A stretch of 64,000 bases of DNA from Chaetoderma sp. LZ-2023a (Eukaryota > Mollusca > Caudofoveata > Chaetodermatida > Chaetodermatidae). Location of the stretch: assembly GCA_034401795.1 (NCBI GenBank), contig CM067360.1, positions 49,314,573-49,378,572 of the forward strand. The letters run 5' to 3'. Below the pieces are notes generated by a model. The model was not told the DNA's origin and ran no database searches. It saw only the letters and a list, made by a program, of their open reading frames with translations. The position numbers were made by a program, and so were the translations under genes. Positions 39,880 to 51,855 of this stretch are shown piece by piece. Positions within the stretch are counted from its first letter, which is position 1. Each line of letters starts with the position of its first letter.

Positions 39880-40750
39880 ACTCGCATATAACACCTTTAT
39901 TTAATCATATAACACGTATATTTAATCACATATAACACATATTTAATCACATAACACCTATATTTAATCACATATAACACCTATATTTAATCACATATAA
40001 CACCTATATTTAATCACATATAACACCTATATTTATTCACATAACATCTATATTTAATCACATAACACCTATATCTAATCACATAGCACCTGTATTTTAC
40101 ACACAACACCTATATTCAATCACAACATCTTATGTTTAATCATATATCACAGGACTATATTTAATCACATATGGCACCTATATTTAATCACATATAACAC
40201 CTACATGTATATTTAATCACATAACACCTATATTTAATCACATATAACACCTATATTTAATCACATATAATATGTATATTTAATCACATATAACGCCAAC
40301 ATTTAATCATATAACACCTATATTTAATCACATATAACACCTATCTTTAATACATATAACACCTATATTTAATCATATAACACCTATATTTAATCACATG
40401 TCACCTACATTTAATCATATAACGCCTATACTTAATCACAAATAACATCTATACTTAATCACGTATAACACATATTTAATCATTTAACACCTATAGTTAA
40501 TCATATAGAACACCTGTATTTAATCATATATAACACCTATATTTAATCACATATAACACCTATATTTACTCACATATAACACCTACACATAATCACATAT
40601 GACACCTACATTTAATCACATACCACCTACATGTATGCTTAGTCGTACATAACACCTATACTTAGTCACATATGACACCTATACTTAATTGCATATGACA
40701 CCAAAATTTAATCACATCTGACACATACACATATTTAATCACATAACACC
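39880..40750. repeat. Minisatellite, ~21-23-bp unit, large array
   Basis: Several dozen degenerate copies of TATTTAATCACATATAACACC. The array ends about 20 bp before the HSD17B4 exon at 40771. It is related to the repeat at 24425-24660. Confidence 0.9.
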
Positions 40751-40770
40751 TAAGTTTCTTATTTTGTTAG

Positions 40771-40865
40771 AATCTCTACTGGATATTATGTCTGTGATGG
40801 AAAAAGCTGATGGACAAGCAGAAATGGAGTCGGATGAATCTGATCATGATGACAGTTTTAATGTT
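40771..40865 (+). CDS. HSD17B4: HSD17B4 exon: acidic linker
   Basis: Encodes ESLLDIMSVMEKADGQ and then an acidic tract (MESDESDHDDSFNV). The start corresponds to ESTGSIIEVLSKID of the human linker; the acidic tract is variable. Acceptor TTGTTAG ends at 40770, donor GTGAGT at 40866, leaving phase 0. Confidence 0.8.
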
Positions 40866-41461
40866 GTGAGTTAAAGTTGTAATACTTAGCTCATTATATA
40901 CTGAGGATAGTATATGCATGATGTGGTCAGCTTGCTATTATGCGTCAGAGATAGAGTATTCTTTTGGCCTGCAAAGAGATACTTTTCAAGGTCACTGCAA
41001 AAGCCATTTTTGGCCAACATGACCCATCCAATAAAAGTTCCACTGCTGAATAGATGATCTTACATCACCATTAACAGTTTTATCCTTGATATCTCAGTAC
41101 ATGTAGCTCAATAACAGGCAGCCCCTAAAAATATGTTGAATATTTTGATAGAAATTTTAAGTGGAATCTTTTGTGACCTTACTGCCTTAGGTAGTAACAG
41201 CTTTCAGTAACATAATTTTCAAAACATCACCATACTATTTCCTCCTCTCATTGCATGTGGTAGTGGTAGTGTTTAAAGGGTGTAATAATCTAATGCAATC
41301 ATTCTGATACAATTGTGTTTAATGTTTTATGAAAGCAGAGTTCTATTCTTTTGTGTCTTCAGATGAATCCCACCTTTAATATAGCTTATGTTTGTGGCCT
41401 GATTTCAATGAAATAAGAGGAAAGCTAGCCAAATCACAATGCATGTTTGTTTATTTTTCAG
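40866..41461. other. HSD17B4 intron with degenerate hairpin repeat
   Basis: A palindrome at about 41122-41232 has GAATATTTTGATAGAAATTT as one arm and TTACTGCCTTAGGTAGTAAC at the centre. Nothing coding. Confidence 0.55.
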
Positions 41462-41540
41462 GATAGGGCTTTAGCATACAAGCCAGCTCCTATTGACTTT
41501 ACATACACAACACGAGATACCATTCTGTATGCATTGGGAG
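41462..41540 (+). CDS. HSD17B4: HSD17B4 exon: start of the hydratase 2 domain
   Basis: Encodes DRALAYKPAPIDFTYTTRD and TILYALG, which matches the Y-x-x-x-D-x-x-x-Y-A-L-G-V-G start of the hydratase 2 domain. Acceptor TTTTTCAG ends at 41461, donor GTGTGT at 41541. Confidence 0.92.
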
Positions 41541-42290
41541 GTGTGTGAAGAAAAACTATACTCTGTAAATATACCATCATAATGAAAACAATTTTCAAAT
41601 ATTTTCGATATTATACATGGTGTGTACTTAGTTTACTTTGTCCCAATGATTAGGTAAATGTAAGTTTTTCACAAATAAGCAGATGGCTCACATGCAGGCC
41701 CCGGCCTATAGTTAGTAAGAATGGCAAATTAAACAATGAAAGCCCAGTTATTTACTTCTTTCAACCATCTATACCAACAGATATAACAAATTCTTAAATG
41801 GGTATGAAAAATTGTGTTGAACATTTTGAAATTCTTTTGTCTGTACATCATTGTGCACATTTAAGAATATTCATCAGTTTGTCTCTGTTTGGCGTAAATT
41901 ATGCACTCACATTTTAGAATTGAAAGCATTAGATTCTTAATTCCTAATTTTTTCATGCTGTTTAACAAGTTTTTGTCATGCATAAATTCCCTGATATCCT
42001 AGGGTAGGATTCGAGCTTCACTTAGGGGTAGTGTTAATTCTAACCCTTTCAACGATGAAATCTCTCAATCACAAAGGAACCATACTAAAACAGTTGAATT
42101 TTTTCAAAAAAATTTGAGTAAACTGTTGCTGCCTAAAGTTTTACTGCCTATAGCACCAATGGCTTATTTAGATGCATGTTAATTCCAAAATAAACATAGC
42201 TTCTGTGTTAAGCAGATTGTGATGGAGAGCCTTTTTAACCCTGAATGACCTGTAAATCACTGATTAACAATCATCTATGTTTCTATGCAG
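41541..42290. other. HSD17B4 intron with degenerate hairpin repeats
   Basis: A half palindrome near 41815 (GTTGAACATTTTGAAATTC) and a degraded type 1 MITE from about 42040 (AACCCTTTCAACGATGAAAT), with TGTTGCTGCCTAAAG at the centre. Nothing coding. Confidence 0.5.
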
Positions 42291-42445
42291 TGGGCATGTC
42301 ACAGGCTGAGCCGGATTACCTCCGCTTCCTGTATGAAGGGGCAGATAACTTTGCTGTTCTGCCCACATTTGGTGTCATCACAGCACAGGCTCTGGTGTGG
42401 CAGATGCTAGCACGTGCACCGGGTCTAAATATTAATCTCACAAAG
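42291..42445 (+). CDS. HSD17B4: HSD17B4 exon: hydratase 2, first hot-dog repeat
   Basis: Encodes VGMSQAEPDYLRFLYEGADN, FAVLPTFGVITAQA and ARAPGLNINLTK, matching the human stretch from GVGASIKDPKDLKF to PGLSINFAK. Acceptor CTATGCAG, donor GTATAA at 42446. The intron that follows is 12.6 kb, nearly all of it DIRS-h, -i and -j. Confidence 0.94.
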
Positions 42446-43094
42446 GTATAAATGCACAATCTTTAATTATAATCTTTTAATCTAGGTCTTCAAATGGTAC
42501 ATTTTCCTATTTCTTCGCTTCTTTTTAGCCTACCTTTACAAAGTAAGGTGAGTTATTGTGAGTGGTTTTGATCAATGTCTGTGTCAGTTTCTGCACTATG
42601 TTAATCTATGCTCTGCATTCATGCTGTGTACATCATTGTATACATTATTTTAGACTATATAGTGTAAAATTAGTCAAACTTACAGTTTTGGCCGAAGTCC
42701 GTGGGTGTAGCAAGCCACAATCATGTCAAGAGATCGACGGACAGGCAGGATAGAGTTGAATGACTGATGCCGAGTGAGTGCTCACGAAAACTGGTTCTCT
42801 GTTCATCATATTCCAACTGAAATTCTCTGTTGTCCTCTAGACCATTGAATAAGATGTCTCCTCAAGAGAATCACTAAACTCGAATGCCTAAATCTATCCA
42901 TCCTCGTGATATTGTTGTATATCCACGCAAAGAAAACGTGCAAAACGAGCTGTGAACTGCTGTCAATCACGTTAGAAATGTAACAGGAAGTTGCTTGGTT
43001 AGGATTAAAAGTTGGATCCATAAAAGTTTGTGTGAAATACAACTAAATAAATATTGCTGGTTTATGATTATGTTAACATATAGCAATGAAGGAA

Positions 43095-43330
43095 TCCAGT
43101 TTTAGCTATGCCCCACCGATCTCTAGCTATGCTCCACCCACACATTGATCATGTAGGGTCGATCTATCCCTGCACTCTGTGAATCCCAACTTCCTAAAAA
43201 CTATAATGGAAAGCTGTTCAATAAGTTGAAAGTAATTTAACTCGGTGATGTTGCTCCCTATGACAGCAACAGCGCCCAGTCAAATTAGTTCCAAAATATT
43301 CAACAGCATGTTTATTAAATAGTAAAGACA
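43095..43330. repeat. MITE-like element with inner hairpin
   Basis: Begins with TAGCTATGCCCCACC blocks. Palindrome at about 43212-43305: GCTGTTCAATAAGTTGAAAG and its inverse around GTTGCTCCCTATGACAGCAAC. Downstream CATGTTTATTAAATAG is shared with the copy at 12385-12660. Confidence 0.62.
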
Positions 43331-43849
43331 TACAATTCGTAAAACAATAACAGAGCCAGTCATTCCAGTTGTTAATTTTCCGAGATAAATATTTTATGCG
43401 TAATATTTTTAGTACTTTTGGCACAATAATGGTTAACGCTGTCTGCACAGAACATTGTTGAGCTAAACAGCAAAATATCCAGGCAGAACTTGTAAAATGC
43501 CTACTTCTTAAAGCAGGCTTCTGGAGCTATATCTATTGATGTTTGCATTGTTCATACGGGTCGTAGAAATCTTGGAAAGTCATTGAATCTAAGAATTTAG
43601 CAGTAAGGCCAGCAATCCTGTAAAATCTGTATGTTTTCAAATAGGTCATGATAAATTATATGGTACTCTGGAATTGCACCATAGATGTTAGACAATTAAG
43701 CAAGTAAGTTTTGAATTAACTTGGGCCTAATCTGAGTGAAAGCTGTTGCTGCCATAGGCAGTACACAGGTCCCAGCCAAATTAGTTTCAAAATATTCAAC
43801 TGAGGTCATTGAATTTCACAAAATGAAATGTGTACAGACCCTTTAGCAC

Positions 43850-44080
43850 TCAAATGTGACAAAATGGCTCCTGCCCTGGTTTTGAGAAATGTCTATTTGT
43901 AGACCAACAGAAGGCTATTTTTGAAAATTTACCACTGTAATGACTGGATAGATTGCCAAGCCAGTCATTCCAGTGATAAATTTTCAGAAAAAATTTTCTC
44001 TTGGTCTTTAAATGGATATTGTATATGAGAAAATTGAAATTTCCTTGAATAAATTTGATTGTTAAATGGTTAACCCTGTG
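43850..44080. repeat. MITE-like element, type 2 relative
   Basis: Palindrome at about 43908-43995 with GAAAATTTACCACTG and CAGTGATAAATTTTC arms around AATGACTGGATAGATTGCC, closely related to the hairpins at 22110-22335 and 54700-54830. Confidence 0.58.
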
Positions 44081-44182
44081 CGTGTTTTGTAAGAGGATCA
44101 TGGGTACTCAGACATTGTGATATGATGATTAGGAGTGTGCGATTATTTACTTTGAGTGATCACAATCCATTATTTAACCCGT

Positions 44183-44373
44183 AGCACTCTGATGTAAAAA
44201 TTTCAAATTTTCAAATTAAATTAAGAGATTAACTGGTGTTCATTTTTCAACAAATTTGGTGGAAGATGGTGCCGTCATAGACAGCAACATCGTCCACCAA
44301 AATAGTTGAAAAATGTACACCAGTTTCTTTGGTATTGATGCAGTAAAAAATTGAATATTGACATCAGAGTGCT
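44183..44373. repeat. MITE-like element, type 3
   Basis: Outer inverted ends AGCACTCTGATGT and ACATCAGAGTGCT. Inner palindrome at 44232-44324 with arms ACTGGTGTTCATTTTTCAAC and its inverse around a GTGCCGTCATAGACAGCAAC centre. Confidence 0.7.
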
Positions 44374-44777
44374 CAGGTTTAAGAATAATCATGATTAATC
44401 GATTAATCAGCCTGGTTAAAATTACCCGACTTAACAACAAAGGCATAATAATGAGGAAACCTACTTTCACTTCAAGAGATATACTAATTACCTCCCTAAC
44501 ACTATGATATTTCCTAAATATCGACCTAGCCTCAATAATCCCAGATTTAAAAAGAAAGGTGCCCCTACTGGACAGGGAGTCAGCTGACAGTCTGCCAGAT
44601 ACCCGCCCAGGGAGTCAGCTGTCAGTCTGCCAGATGCCAGCCCCAACCTCGCACATGCACAGACTGACACTGCTTCATTCTTGACTATTGGCCTGAAACG
44701 CATGCTTGTTTACTAATTAGTTCTTGCTCAGTTTTGCTCAATTATCTTTTTTGAAATTGTTTTGGAGCATAGTGGAT

Positions 44778-44828
44778 ATGTCTGACCATTGTGGAACGCG
44801 TGAGGCTTCACCAGGACCAAGTTAGCAG
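44778..44828 (+). pseudogene. DIRS-h leader exon with nonsense codon
   Basis: 51 nt from ATG to CAG, followed by GTGATT. The 16th codon is TAG at 44823-44825 where other copies have TAT or CAT. Confidence 0.6.
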
Positions 44829-45469
44829 GTGATTGCTATTACAATTTCTTTTAATTACGTCTTAATTACGCGTTGTCACCTATTTCCGTGACGTGGTATA
44901 GACATGATAGGCACCCAGAAAACTGGTTTATTATGATATAGGCTCTCTTAAGAAAGAGCTTGTCATTCTGCCCTCTGCCCCTCCCCTCCCCCCCCCCCCC
45001 CATTTAATTATGGTGGAGCGGCGTGGTACTTATGGTAGAGTTATTAAGAGCGTTGGACATGGTAGTATGCCTTTACTTAAGACACAGGTACTCTGGTTAT
45101 GCTATATGGCACTCTAATATATTTGAAAATATTTATGGTTATTTACTGCCAATATTTTTGTCATGGTGTTTATCTGTGTCATTATCATGGGCTATTGCTA
45201 TGTTCATTCACTGTTGATCATGCTCTTGTGTTATGAATACAATTCGTCTTTACACCTGGATGATGTTTCTAGTCCGTCTGTTTCCATTTTATGGACATTT
45301 TTTGACGTCATAATCAGCCCTGTTATTATTAATAACCACCTTGAGTGTAGGCTGTTCATCTTTCTTACAACTGTCCCTTTAATGGCCTGTTGTTATTGCT
45401 CCTCTTTAAATCGGTTGATTGCTTTAAGCGTTATTAAATATAAACTCATTGTCTTATGCCCTTTTTCAG

Positions 45470-46516
45470 AAGCCTTATGTGGTCTGTAACCGCTCAAATA
45501 AGTTGAAGTTTGCGCCCCATCTGTGTGTGAAATGTTCACCTTGTGGTCCATTGTTAAAATGTGACATCTGTAAACTGGGGGTGGGGTGGTGGGGGTGGGG
45601 GGACCTATTCTCTGAATTCTTGTTGTTACAGGCTAAGGATAAGGTGTCGGAGGAGGAGAATCGTGTGTAAAAGAGTGTAAGTGCTAAGGGTAAGAGAAAG
45701 GCCTCCGTTTCCTCGGAAATGGAGACTTTCAGGTTGGAAATGATGGGGGAAATGAAAAAGACAATCAAAGATCTTGTTCCAGAGTTGCTTCGCGGCATGC
45801 TCCCTGGGCCAGGTGTTTTATTGCTTTCTTCAACTGCCCCGAGCAGAAAATCCCTACCGTTAATTCTGGTGTCCGTCATGGTCCGTAGTCCGAAAATAAA
45901 TGTCAGTGAATCAGTGGTGGCTCTGGTAAATCCTGGAAGTCCCGCCGCCTTGCCAATGGATCCAGAGCGGCCCTAAATGATCCCGGCTGGAGGCTTGCAT
46001 CATCAGTAGGTCTTGGGTCAGGAGTGATGGACCGTGATCCACATTCCAGTGGTACCCCTACCTCTTACGGTATCTTGCCTGGCCAGCCCGGTTTAGCGCT
46101 CTTTGCTGACCCTGAGGCTATCTATCAAGACCAGGATGAAGAGGATTTTCTGCTGGGTTCACCCGTTGATGCTGTGGATATGGAGATGGATGAATGTGCA
46201 TGGGCAAACTTTTCCATGGGACTACTGCAGGGGTAGTCCTCACGGCTAAAAGGGTGGCCCGGGTTGGAGCGGATGGTCATCCATACTGTATACCTTGGCT
46301 TGCCGATGATATGGCGGTGGCTGGCCCGGGCGATGGAGTGGTGAATTACACCCCTCGCACTGCTCTCTCAGGCCCGCATGCTTTCACTGGCTTGCCAGGA
46401 GTATCCACAGCTCCAGCCACGTTCATGCCTGCGAGTGCTGTAGAGGACAATGAGGGTCCGCGCCTAGTCGAGCACTCACAGGTGGCCATGGAGGAGGACT
46501 GGTCTGACGCGTGCCA
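45470..46516 (+). pseudogene. DIRS-h gag-like ORF1, N-terminal part
   Basis: After a TTTTTCAG acceptor the Cys/His module reads VVCNRSNKLKF, APHLCVKCSPC and LLKCDICKL. An expanded G/T-rich tract at 45580-45602, a stop at 45668-45670 and later shifts break the frame. METFRLEMMGEMKKTIKDLV marks the conserved segment after the module. It is cut at 46516 by DIRS-i and continues at 52236. Confidence 0.8.
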
Positions 46517-46795
46517 TTTCACTTCAAGAGATATTCTTACCTCCCTAACACTCTATGATATTTCCTAAATATCGACCTTGACTCAATAACCCCAGATTAA
46601 AAAAGATAGGTGCCCTTAATGGGCAGGTAGACAGGTGACAGTCAGGCGGATGCCGGCCCCAACCTCGCGCATGCGCAGACTGTCACTGCCTCTTTCTTGA
46701 CTATTGGCCTATATATCACATGGTTGTGTTTTTATATCCACTTGCTGAGTTTTGCTCAATATTCTTTATAAAGTTGCTCTAAAGTCCTTAGTATC

Positions 46796-46846
46796 ATGTC
46801 TGATAAGTTTAATTCGCCTGTGGCCATGCCAGGACCAAGTTATCAG
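46796..46846 (+). CDS. DIRS-i leader exon (17 codons)
   Basis: Encodes MSDKFNSPVAMPGPSYQ, 51 nt, followed by GTGATC. A relic, but the frame is open. Confidence 0.62.
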
Positions 46847-47610
46847 GTGATCTTTAGTACAATTATGTTTTAATTACATCTTAATTAAGCGATGTCACCT
46901 ATTTCCGTGACATGGTATAGACGTTATAGGCGCTCAGAAAACTGGTAACTTTATAATCTGGCACCATAAAATGCTAATATCTCTATGATTGTGTCCACAG
47001 GTTTCTGTAAAGAGGTTTGTTCACATCTAAAGAGGTTTGTCGCCACTATTTCCCTATAAATGTTAGGAAAAAGACTATGCCCAGAATGATATAGGCTCCC
47101 ATAAGAGAGAGCTTGTCGTTCTGCCCTCTGGTCCCACCCCTCCCTCTAATAGTTAAGTTATTGGTGTTGAAGAAGTTTCCAAGAGCTGGACGTGGAGGTA
47201 TGCCTTTGCTAAAGACTCAGGTACTCTTGTTATGCTTTATGGCACTAAAATATTTGAAAATATTTGTAATTATTTGCTGCCAATATTCTTTCAGTCATAC
47301 TGTTTATCTGTATCATTATAAAAGCATGAGCTATTACTGTGTTCTCATTACTGTTGCTCTTGTATTCATACAAATCATCTTACACCTGGATGTTAGTTCA
47401 TCTGTTTCTTTTTTGGAAATTATGATGTCATAATCAACCTTATTATTATTTTTTTTAATAATTTCTACAAAATGAGGCTGGTTGTTCATCTTTCTCACCA
47501 TCCTTTTTAGGCCTATAGGTGATTTCTTTCTCCTTTATGAGTTATTAGAATTTATTTTAATTTATTCAAGAATCTTTAACTCATTGTCGTCGTCTTGTCC
47601 ATTGTTTCAG

Positions 47611-47767
47611 AAGTCTTGTAACGGCTGTAATCGCTCGATCAAGTCGAAGTTTGCCCCTCACCTCTGTTTCAAGTGTTCATCTTGTGGTCCACTTTTAAAA
47701 TGTGATGTTTGTAAACAGTGAGGGGGGATTTATTCTCTGAATTCTTGTCTTTACAGGCGAAGGATAA
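47611..47767 (+). pseudogene. DIRS-i gag-like ORF1, Cys/His module remnant
   Basis: After a TTTCAG acceptor: KSCNGCNRSIKSKFAPHLC, FKCSSCGPLLKCDVCKQ, then TGA before the G-run. The frame is next interrupted by DIRS-j at 47768. Confidence 0.75.
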
Positions 47768-50400
47768 TTCTACTTCAATATACTTACCTACTGGACCACT
47801 CTATGATATGTTTGCTAACATGTCTACCCTTCCAAATAAATCCCAATTTAAACAACACATGTCAGGGACCCGTACCTAGACGTGTCTCGAAACTGCAGAG
47901 TCCAGACCAGCCATTCCACAAAATATTTGCATGAAACGTGCAGTTTTTTGTTTTGTCTACCAAAAATTCAGTTTTAGTGTTATTCAGGCTTATTTCCCTG
48001 CATTTAGTCAAGGATGTCTGGTTCGTAGCTATCCCCGTCTGCAAAGGTGATATTGTTCCATAATTATGTTGTTTTGGACATAAATATTACTGTTGGATGT
48101 TTGTCAATCTGTTATATTTTTCAGATTGCCGTTTTTAGCCATTTATTCATGAGGACTCGTTTGCTACTATAGGACTCGTTTGATCCTTAGCGAGTACTCG
48201 TTCTTTCTGCGTCCGTAAATGACCAGGACTCATCATTCAAGATGGATGCCGGAGCGGAAATTGGTTTGTTTTGACAGCTGATTTGGGTAATTTTATCATT
48301 TATCACGCTGTCTTTTGTGTTTTTATGACCCTACTTCATATTAATCACTTTGGTTTGTATCTTTTGTGTTCTCCAGTGAGGCGATTGCCTCAATATGACT
48401 GGGGAGTGAGTGAAACCTGTGGTAAATCATGGCGGTAGGTGCTCTTATGTTCGATGGTATGTATTTATTAGAGAAATTTGGTCAGATTTCTCAATTGCCT
48501 AGGCTCATATCATATTGGTACATCACTTTGATGCGTTATGAATAAAATTTCTTGTGTTTATTTGAGGCTACTTCACAATAATTACATTTTTTATGAACAG
48601 TAATAATAAATTGTTGAAGTCTAGAACAATTATTTTTTATTTATGGGCCTGTCATTAAAGCATTTTCACACATAATCATGGGGCTCAATAAAACAATGAA
48701 TATTTGGAGGGTCCTATATTATTGTTCATGCCCAAAAACCAGCTTGCTCTGCTTCTGGTGTGTTTATTTCATTCCATGCACCCCAGTATGGTAACGTTTT
48801 CTTGTTATTGAGGTGTGGTTAAAAAACTAATACTTTTCTTCTTCCCCTTGTATATTTCAGAAGAATAATAATTAACGGTGCAGTAATGGGAAGTGCAATA
48901 AGTATGTGAGCTCAATCTTTGAGGGTCATGAGTGCGCTAAGTGTTCTGCCTGTGACAAGGATCATAGGTGTGATGTGTGCCTGGTCTGGTCAGAATTGAC
49001 ATGGAAAGCTTTCAAGAGATCACGACCTGAGCAGTCAGGTAAAGCGTCAGTGTCTAAGAAAGACCTGGACACCGCATTAGACTCTGTTAGGGCTGAGATG
49101 GCTGGGTCATTTCAGTCGATGCTAGATGAAACATTGGGATGGTTCATGATTCAGATGGCATCGACTGCAGTGGCTCCGCCATTGGTCCAGCAGGGTATGG
49201 ACCCGTCGCTTGGCACCCGTCCGGCCATGGCTGGACCTAGTGGTATCCATAAAAGCGGCACCCATGAGGGTCCATTAGTGGTTGGCTCTGATCCGTTAGT
49301 GCCCTGTACCGGTTCTGCCAAGGCAGAACATTACGGGATCTGTGGCCAGGAGCAGGGTTCTCTCGCCCGCGGCGTGATCTCAGAGACAGGCCAGGTTATA
49401 GATCACGATCTATCACCTGAGGGCGAGAACCAACTACTGCAGCAGCCCCAGTCGGGCCTCGTTGAGAGGATGGAGGTGGATGCCATGCAGCCTAAGGGGC
49501 CGTATGGGGTCCATCCTCATCCGAGCCAGTCCATGCTGGTTCAACCAGATCCAGTGCTGGAGCAGGCTGGGGTCAGTGACCAAGCCGCTTTTGCTACCAT
49601 GGTGTCTGGTATTCCATCAGCACCGGTACCGGAAGGTTTTTGTTTCATGCCTGATTTGCGGAGTCCACCCTCTCAGCAGATGGCTGGAGCAGAGTACTCG
49701 GCTCCCGGTAGTGATACTGGGTCTGGTGCGGGTTCTGACCAGATGGTCGCCAAGGAGGCTGTGACTTGGACGGCTGACATGAAGGGGGCGGACCCATTCT
49801 TCTTCAATGTGGTCCTTTGGCAACTGAGACTGAATGGATGGAAGCCACAGACTTCATAAGAAATTCTTATGATTTTGGGCCAGATCCAGAAGTCCAGGAG
49901 TCAGTTGCGCTCTCGGGTATTAGTGCTCAGAGACGCAAACTGATGGAGACGCAGCAGTCACGTATATCGTTTATTCCGCTTGATGTTAATACCACAGATA
50001 TGGCGGTTATCGCTTCTTCAGCGCTCATTAGCGGAAAAATGCCTACGATCCCTAGGCAGGTCCGTAAGTGTATCCGGGTACCATTAGATGACTTCCGGAG
50101 GCATGTCTCTGCACCGCAGTTGTCGCTTGAAGAGAGAGCAACTCTGGGTATAGAGCGTCCTCCTTTGGGGAAGGATGGCAAACCAGTTAAGGCCAAATCT
50201 GCTGTTCATCCCCTACGAGTGTATCCTTACGAGGAGGTCTCGTATGTGGAGGAAGCGATGAGAGCAGCAACAGCTTCACTCTCGCACTCTAATGCTTTCC
50301 TGCAGGGTGTTTTTGATGCAGGAAGGGATGGTAGTACTGTGCCAGCATCAGTGATTAAGGCATTGATGGACAGTCCAGGACTGTCTGGCTGGGGCTACTG
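47768..50400 (+). mobile_element. DIRS-j, left part of a third DIRS lineage
   Basis: The left end TTCTACTTCAATATACTTACC resembles the DIRS-c terminus (TTCTACTTCG...) more than the main family. It contains a gag-like frame (48861-50370) but no RT, YR or right end; after about 50390 the sequence is main-family YR. The exact junction is ambiguous in GCATGGATGTTGTC. It is most simply an insertion into DIRS-i with a later deletion that fused its gag to DIRS-i YR. Confidence 0.7.
48861..50390 (+). pseudogene. DIRS-j gag-like ORF1, frameshifted and truncated
   Basis: After an ATTTCAG acceptor the frame has TAA at 48873-48875, then the Cys/His module: CSNGKCNKYV, FEGHECAKCSAC and CDVCLVW. The frame is open from 48906 to 49859, then homology shifts to 49817-50593 (ETEWMEATDF, equivalent to EDWSDACQWL of the main family). 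Sequence is far from both the main family and DIRS-c except at the module and a few C-terminal positions. The last ~65 residues of the second frame come from the fused main-family sequence. Confidence 0.72.
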
Positions 50401-50404
50401 CATT

Positions 50405-51363
50405 CTGTTTGCGTTTGCATGGATGTTGTCAAGGAATCTAAAGTTAAGGAGGGCTTTTCTGAGCAAGCAGCCATGTTTATGGCAAAAGCCAGGAGGTGGT
50501 CAACCTCCAGAGCATATAACTATAAAATCAATCGATTTGCGGAATGGTGCTCAAACAGAGATGTTAATCCAATGGATGCATCTATTCAGGTGATTGCCGA
50601 TTTCCTCTGTCACCTGTATGATGCCTATAGCCTCAAGCCTAACTCTATTGCTGGCTACAAGTCAGCTTTGATGTCAGTTATCCCTTGCTTGGCTGATAGA
50701 GGAAGTGACGAAGTCTGTTCATTGAACACTTTAGTAAAAGGCATGGGTAATCTAAGACCGAGAAATCCTCCAGCGATTCCATCTTGGAGTTTATCTCTAG
50801 TACTTCAAGTGCTAGCAGACAAACCCTTTGAACCACTAAGTGCCATTTCTACTGCAAGACGGAGAGGCGAAATTCATGCTTTATCCACAGAGGCAGACCG
50901 TTATGTGGTTACAGGGGAAGGCCTTAGGCTTCTAGCTAGAATAAGAACCAGTCTTTGAAATATCCAGGTCAACCAATTGTTTTACCAGCTTTGACTAGGT
51001 TTGATCCTAATTCAAAAGCATGGTGTCCAGTCCGTGCATTAAACAGGTACAAACAATGCACACAGGAATGGCGGACGAACCCATCCTCATTATGGTTGTC
51101 TTATATTGAACAGGGCAGGGCATCAAAAGACACTATATCTAGGGGAATGTATTCAATTTTGCCACAAATCCGCCACTGGTAAACAAATTGACGTAGCCAA
51201 TGCTCACAGTGTTCGTGGCGTAGTGGCATCCACCACCCTGTTTAACAGGGTGCCGGTGGATGACATTATGTCGGTAGCTCAGTGGCACTGTGAGTCAAGT
51301 TTTACCAACCATTACCTCCATGACACCACTAATCCTCTTGCATTATCGATATTCAAAAGATGA
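50405..51363 (+). pseudogene. DIRS-i tyrosine recombinase, degenerate
   Basis: Starts at MDVVKESKVKEGFSEQAA. A deletion removes the stretch before ARRRGEIHALS, a shift occurs near 50945, and further deletions follow near 51110-51150. The catalytic tail is readable: AHSVRG, AQWHCESS and TNHYLHD. Ends with TGA at 51361-51363. Confidence 0.85.
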
Positions 51364-51855
51364 TCAGCTGTATATATTGTAGATAAGTTGCACTTGCTGT
51401 CTTCAGACAGCACATTTTAATTGTGGAAACAACCGCATATTCGTGTATCATTTTTGCATTCACTGATGTGGACTGGATGGATACAGCTTGCATGCATAAG
51501 GTCAGTACTGCCATTTGTTGTTACATAATTTATTGTCACAATATTTTACCCTTATTTATTAATAATGTAACGGTACCTGTGTATTATGTGGTTCATTTGT
51601 TGAGAGTATACGAAATGAAGCCTGTAGTACTTAGCACCAGTACTTAGAGATCATATGGGACATGAAGGTCATAGCTTCTCCTTTCCCAAAAGGAGGAGGG
51701 AGCGCATTTGATATACGGTCATTACTCTCACCATCGGTTGTGTTATCCGATGTTCAAATCATTTCAGATGTTAGTGATTCATGCGCAAAACGTGCAAGGG
51801 TTGAGCTGGTCTTTTGACCTCGCCTCCCTCCCGCCAAATTCTCTTACAAATTCTG

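Larger units (their letters stand above)
42446..44464. other. HSD17B4 intron with several hairpin repeats
   Basis: AT-rich sequence holding at least four MITE-like copies, listed separately where the ends are visible, and one further palindrome at about 43700-43800 (GTGAAAGCTGTTGCTGCC-atag-GGCAGTACACAGG). Nothing coding. Confidence 0.55.

Noticed and set aside
39880-40750. Regularly spaced short repeats that might look like a CRISPR array
   Set aside because: The units are contiguous and degenerate with no unique spacers, and the setting is a spliced animal gene; it is a minisatellite.
44990-45001. C-run and other homopolymers as origins or regulatory sites
   Set aside because: Homopolymer tracts alone give no support for a function.
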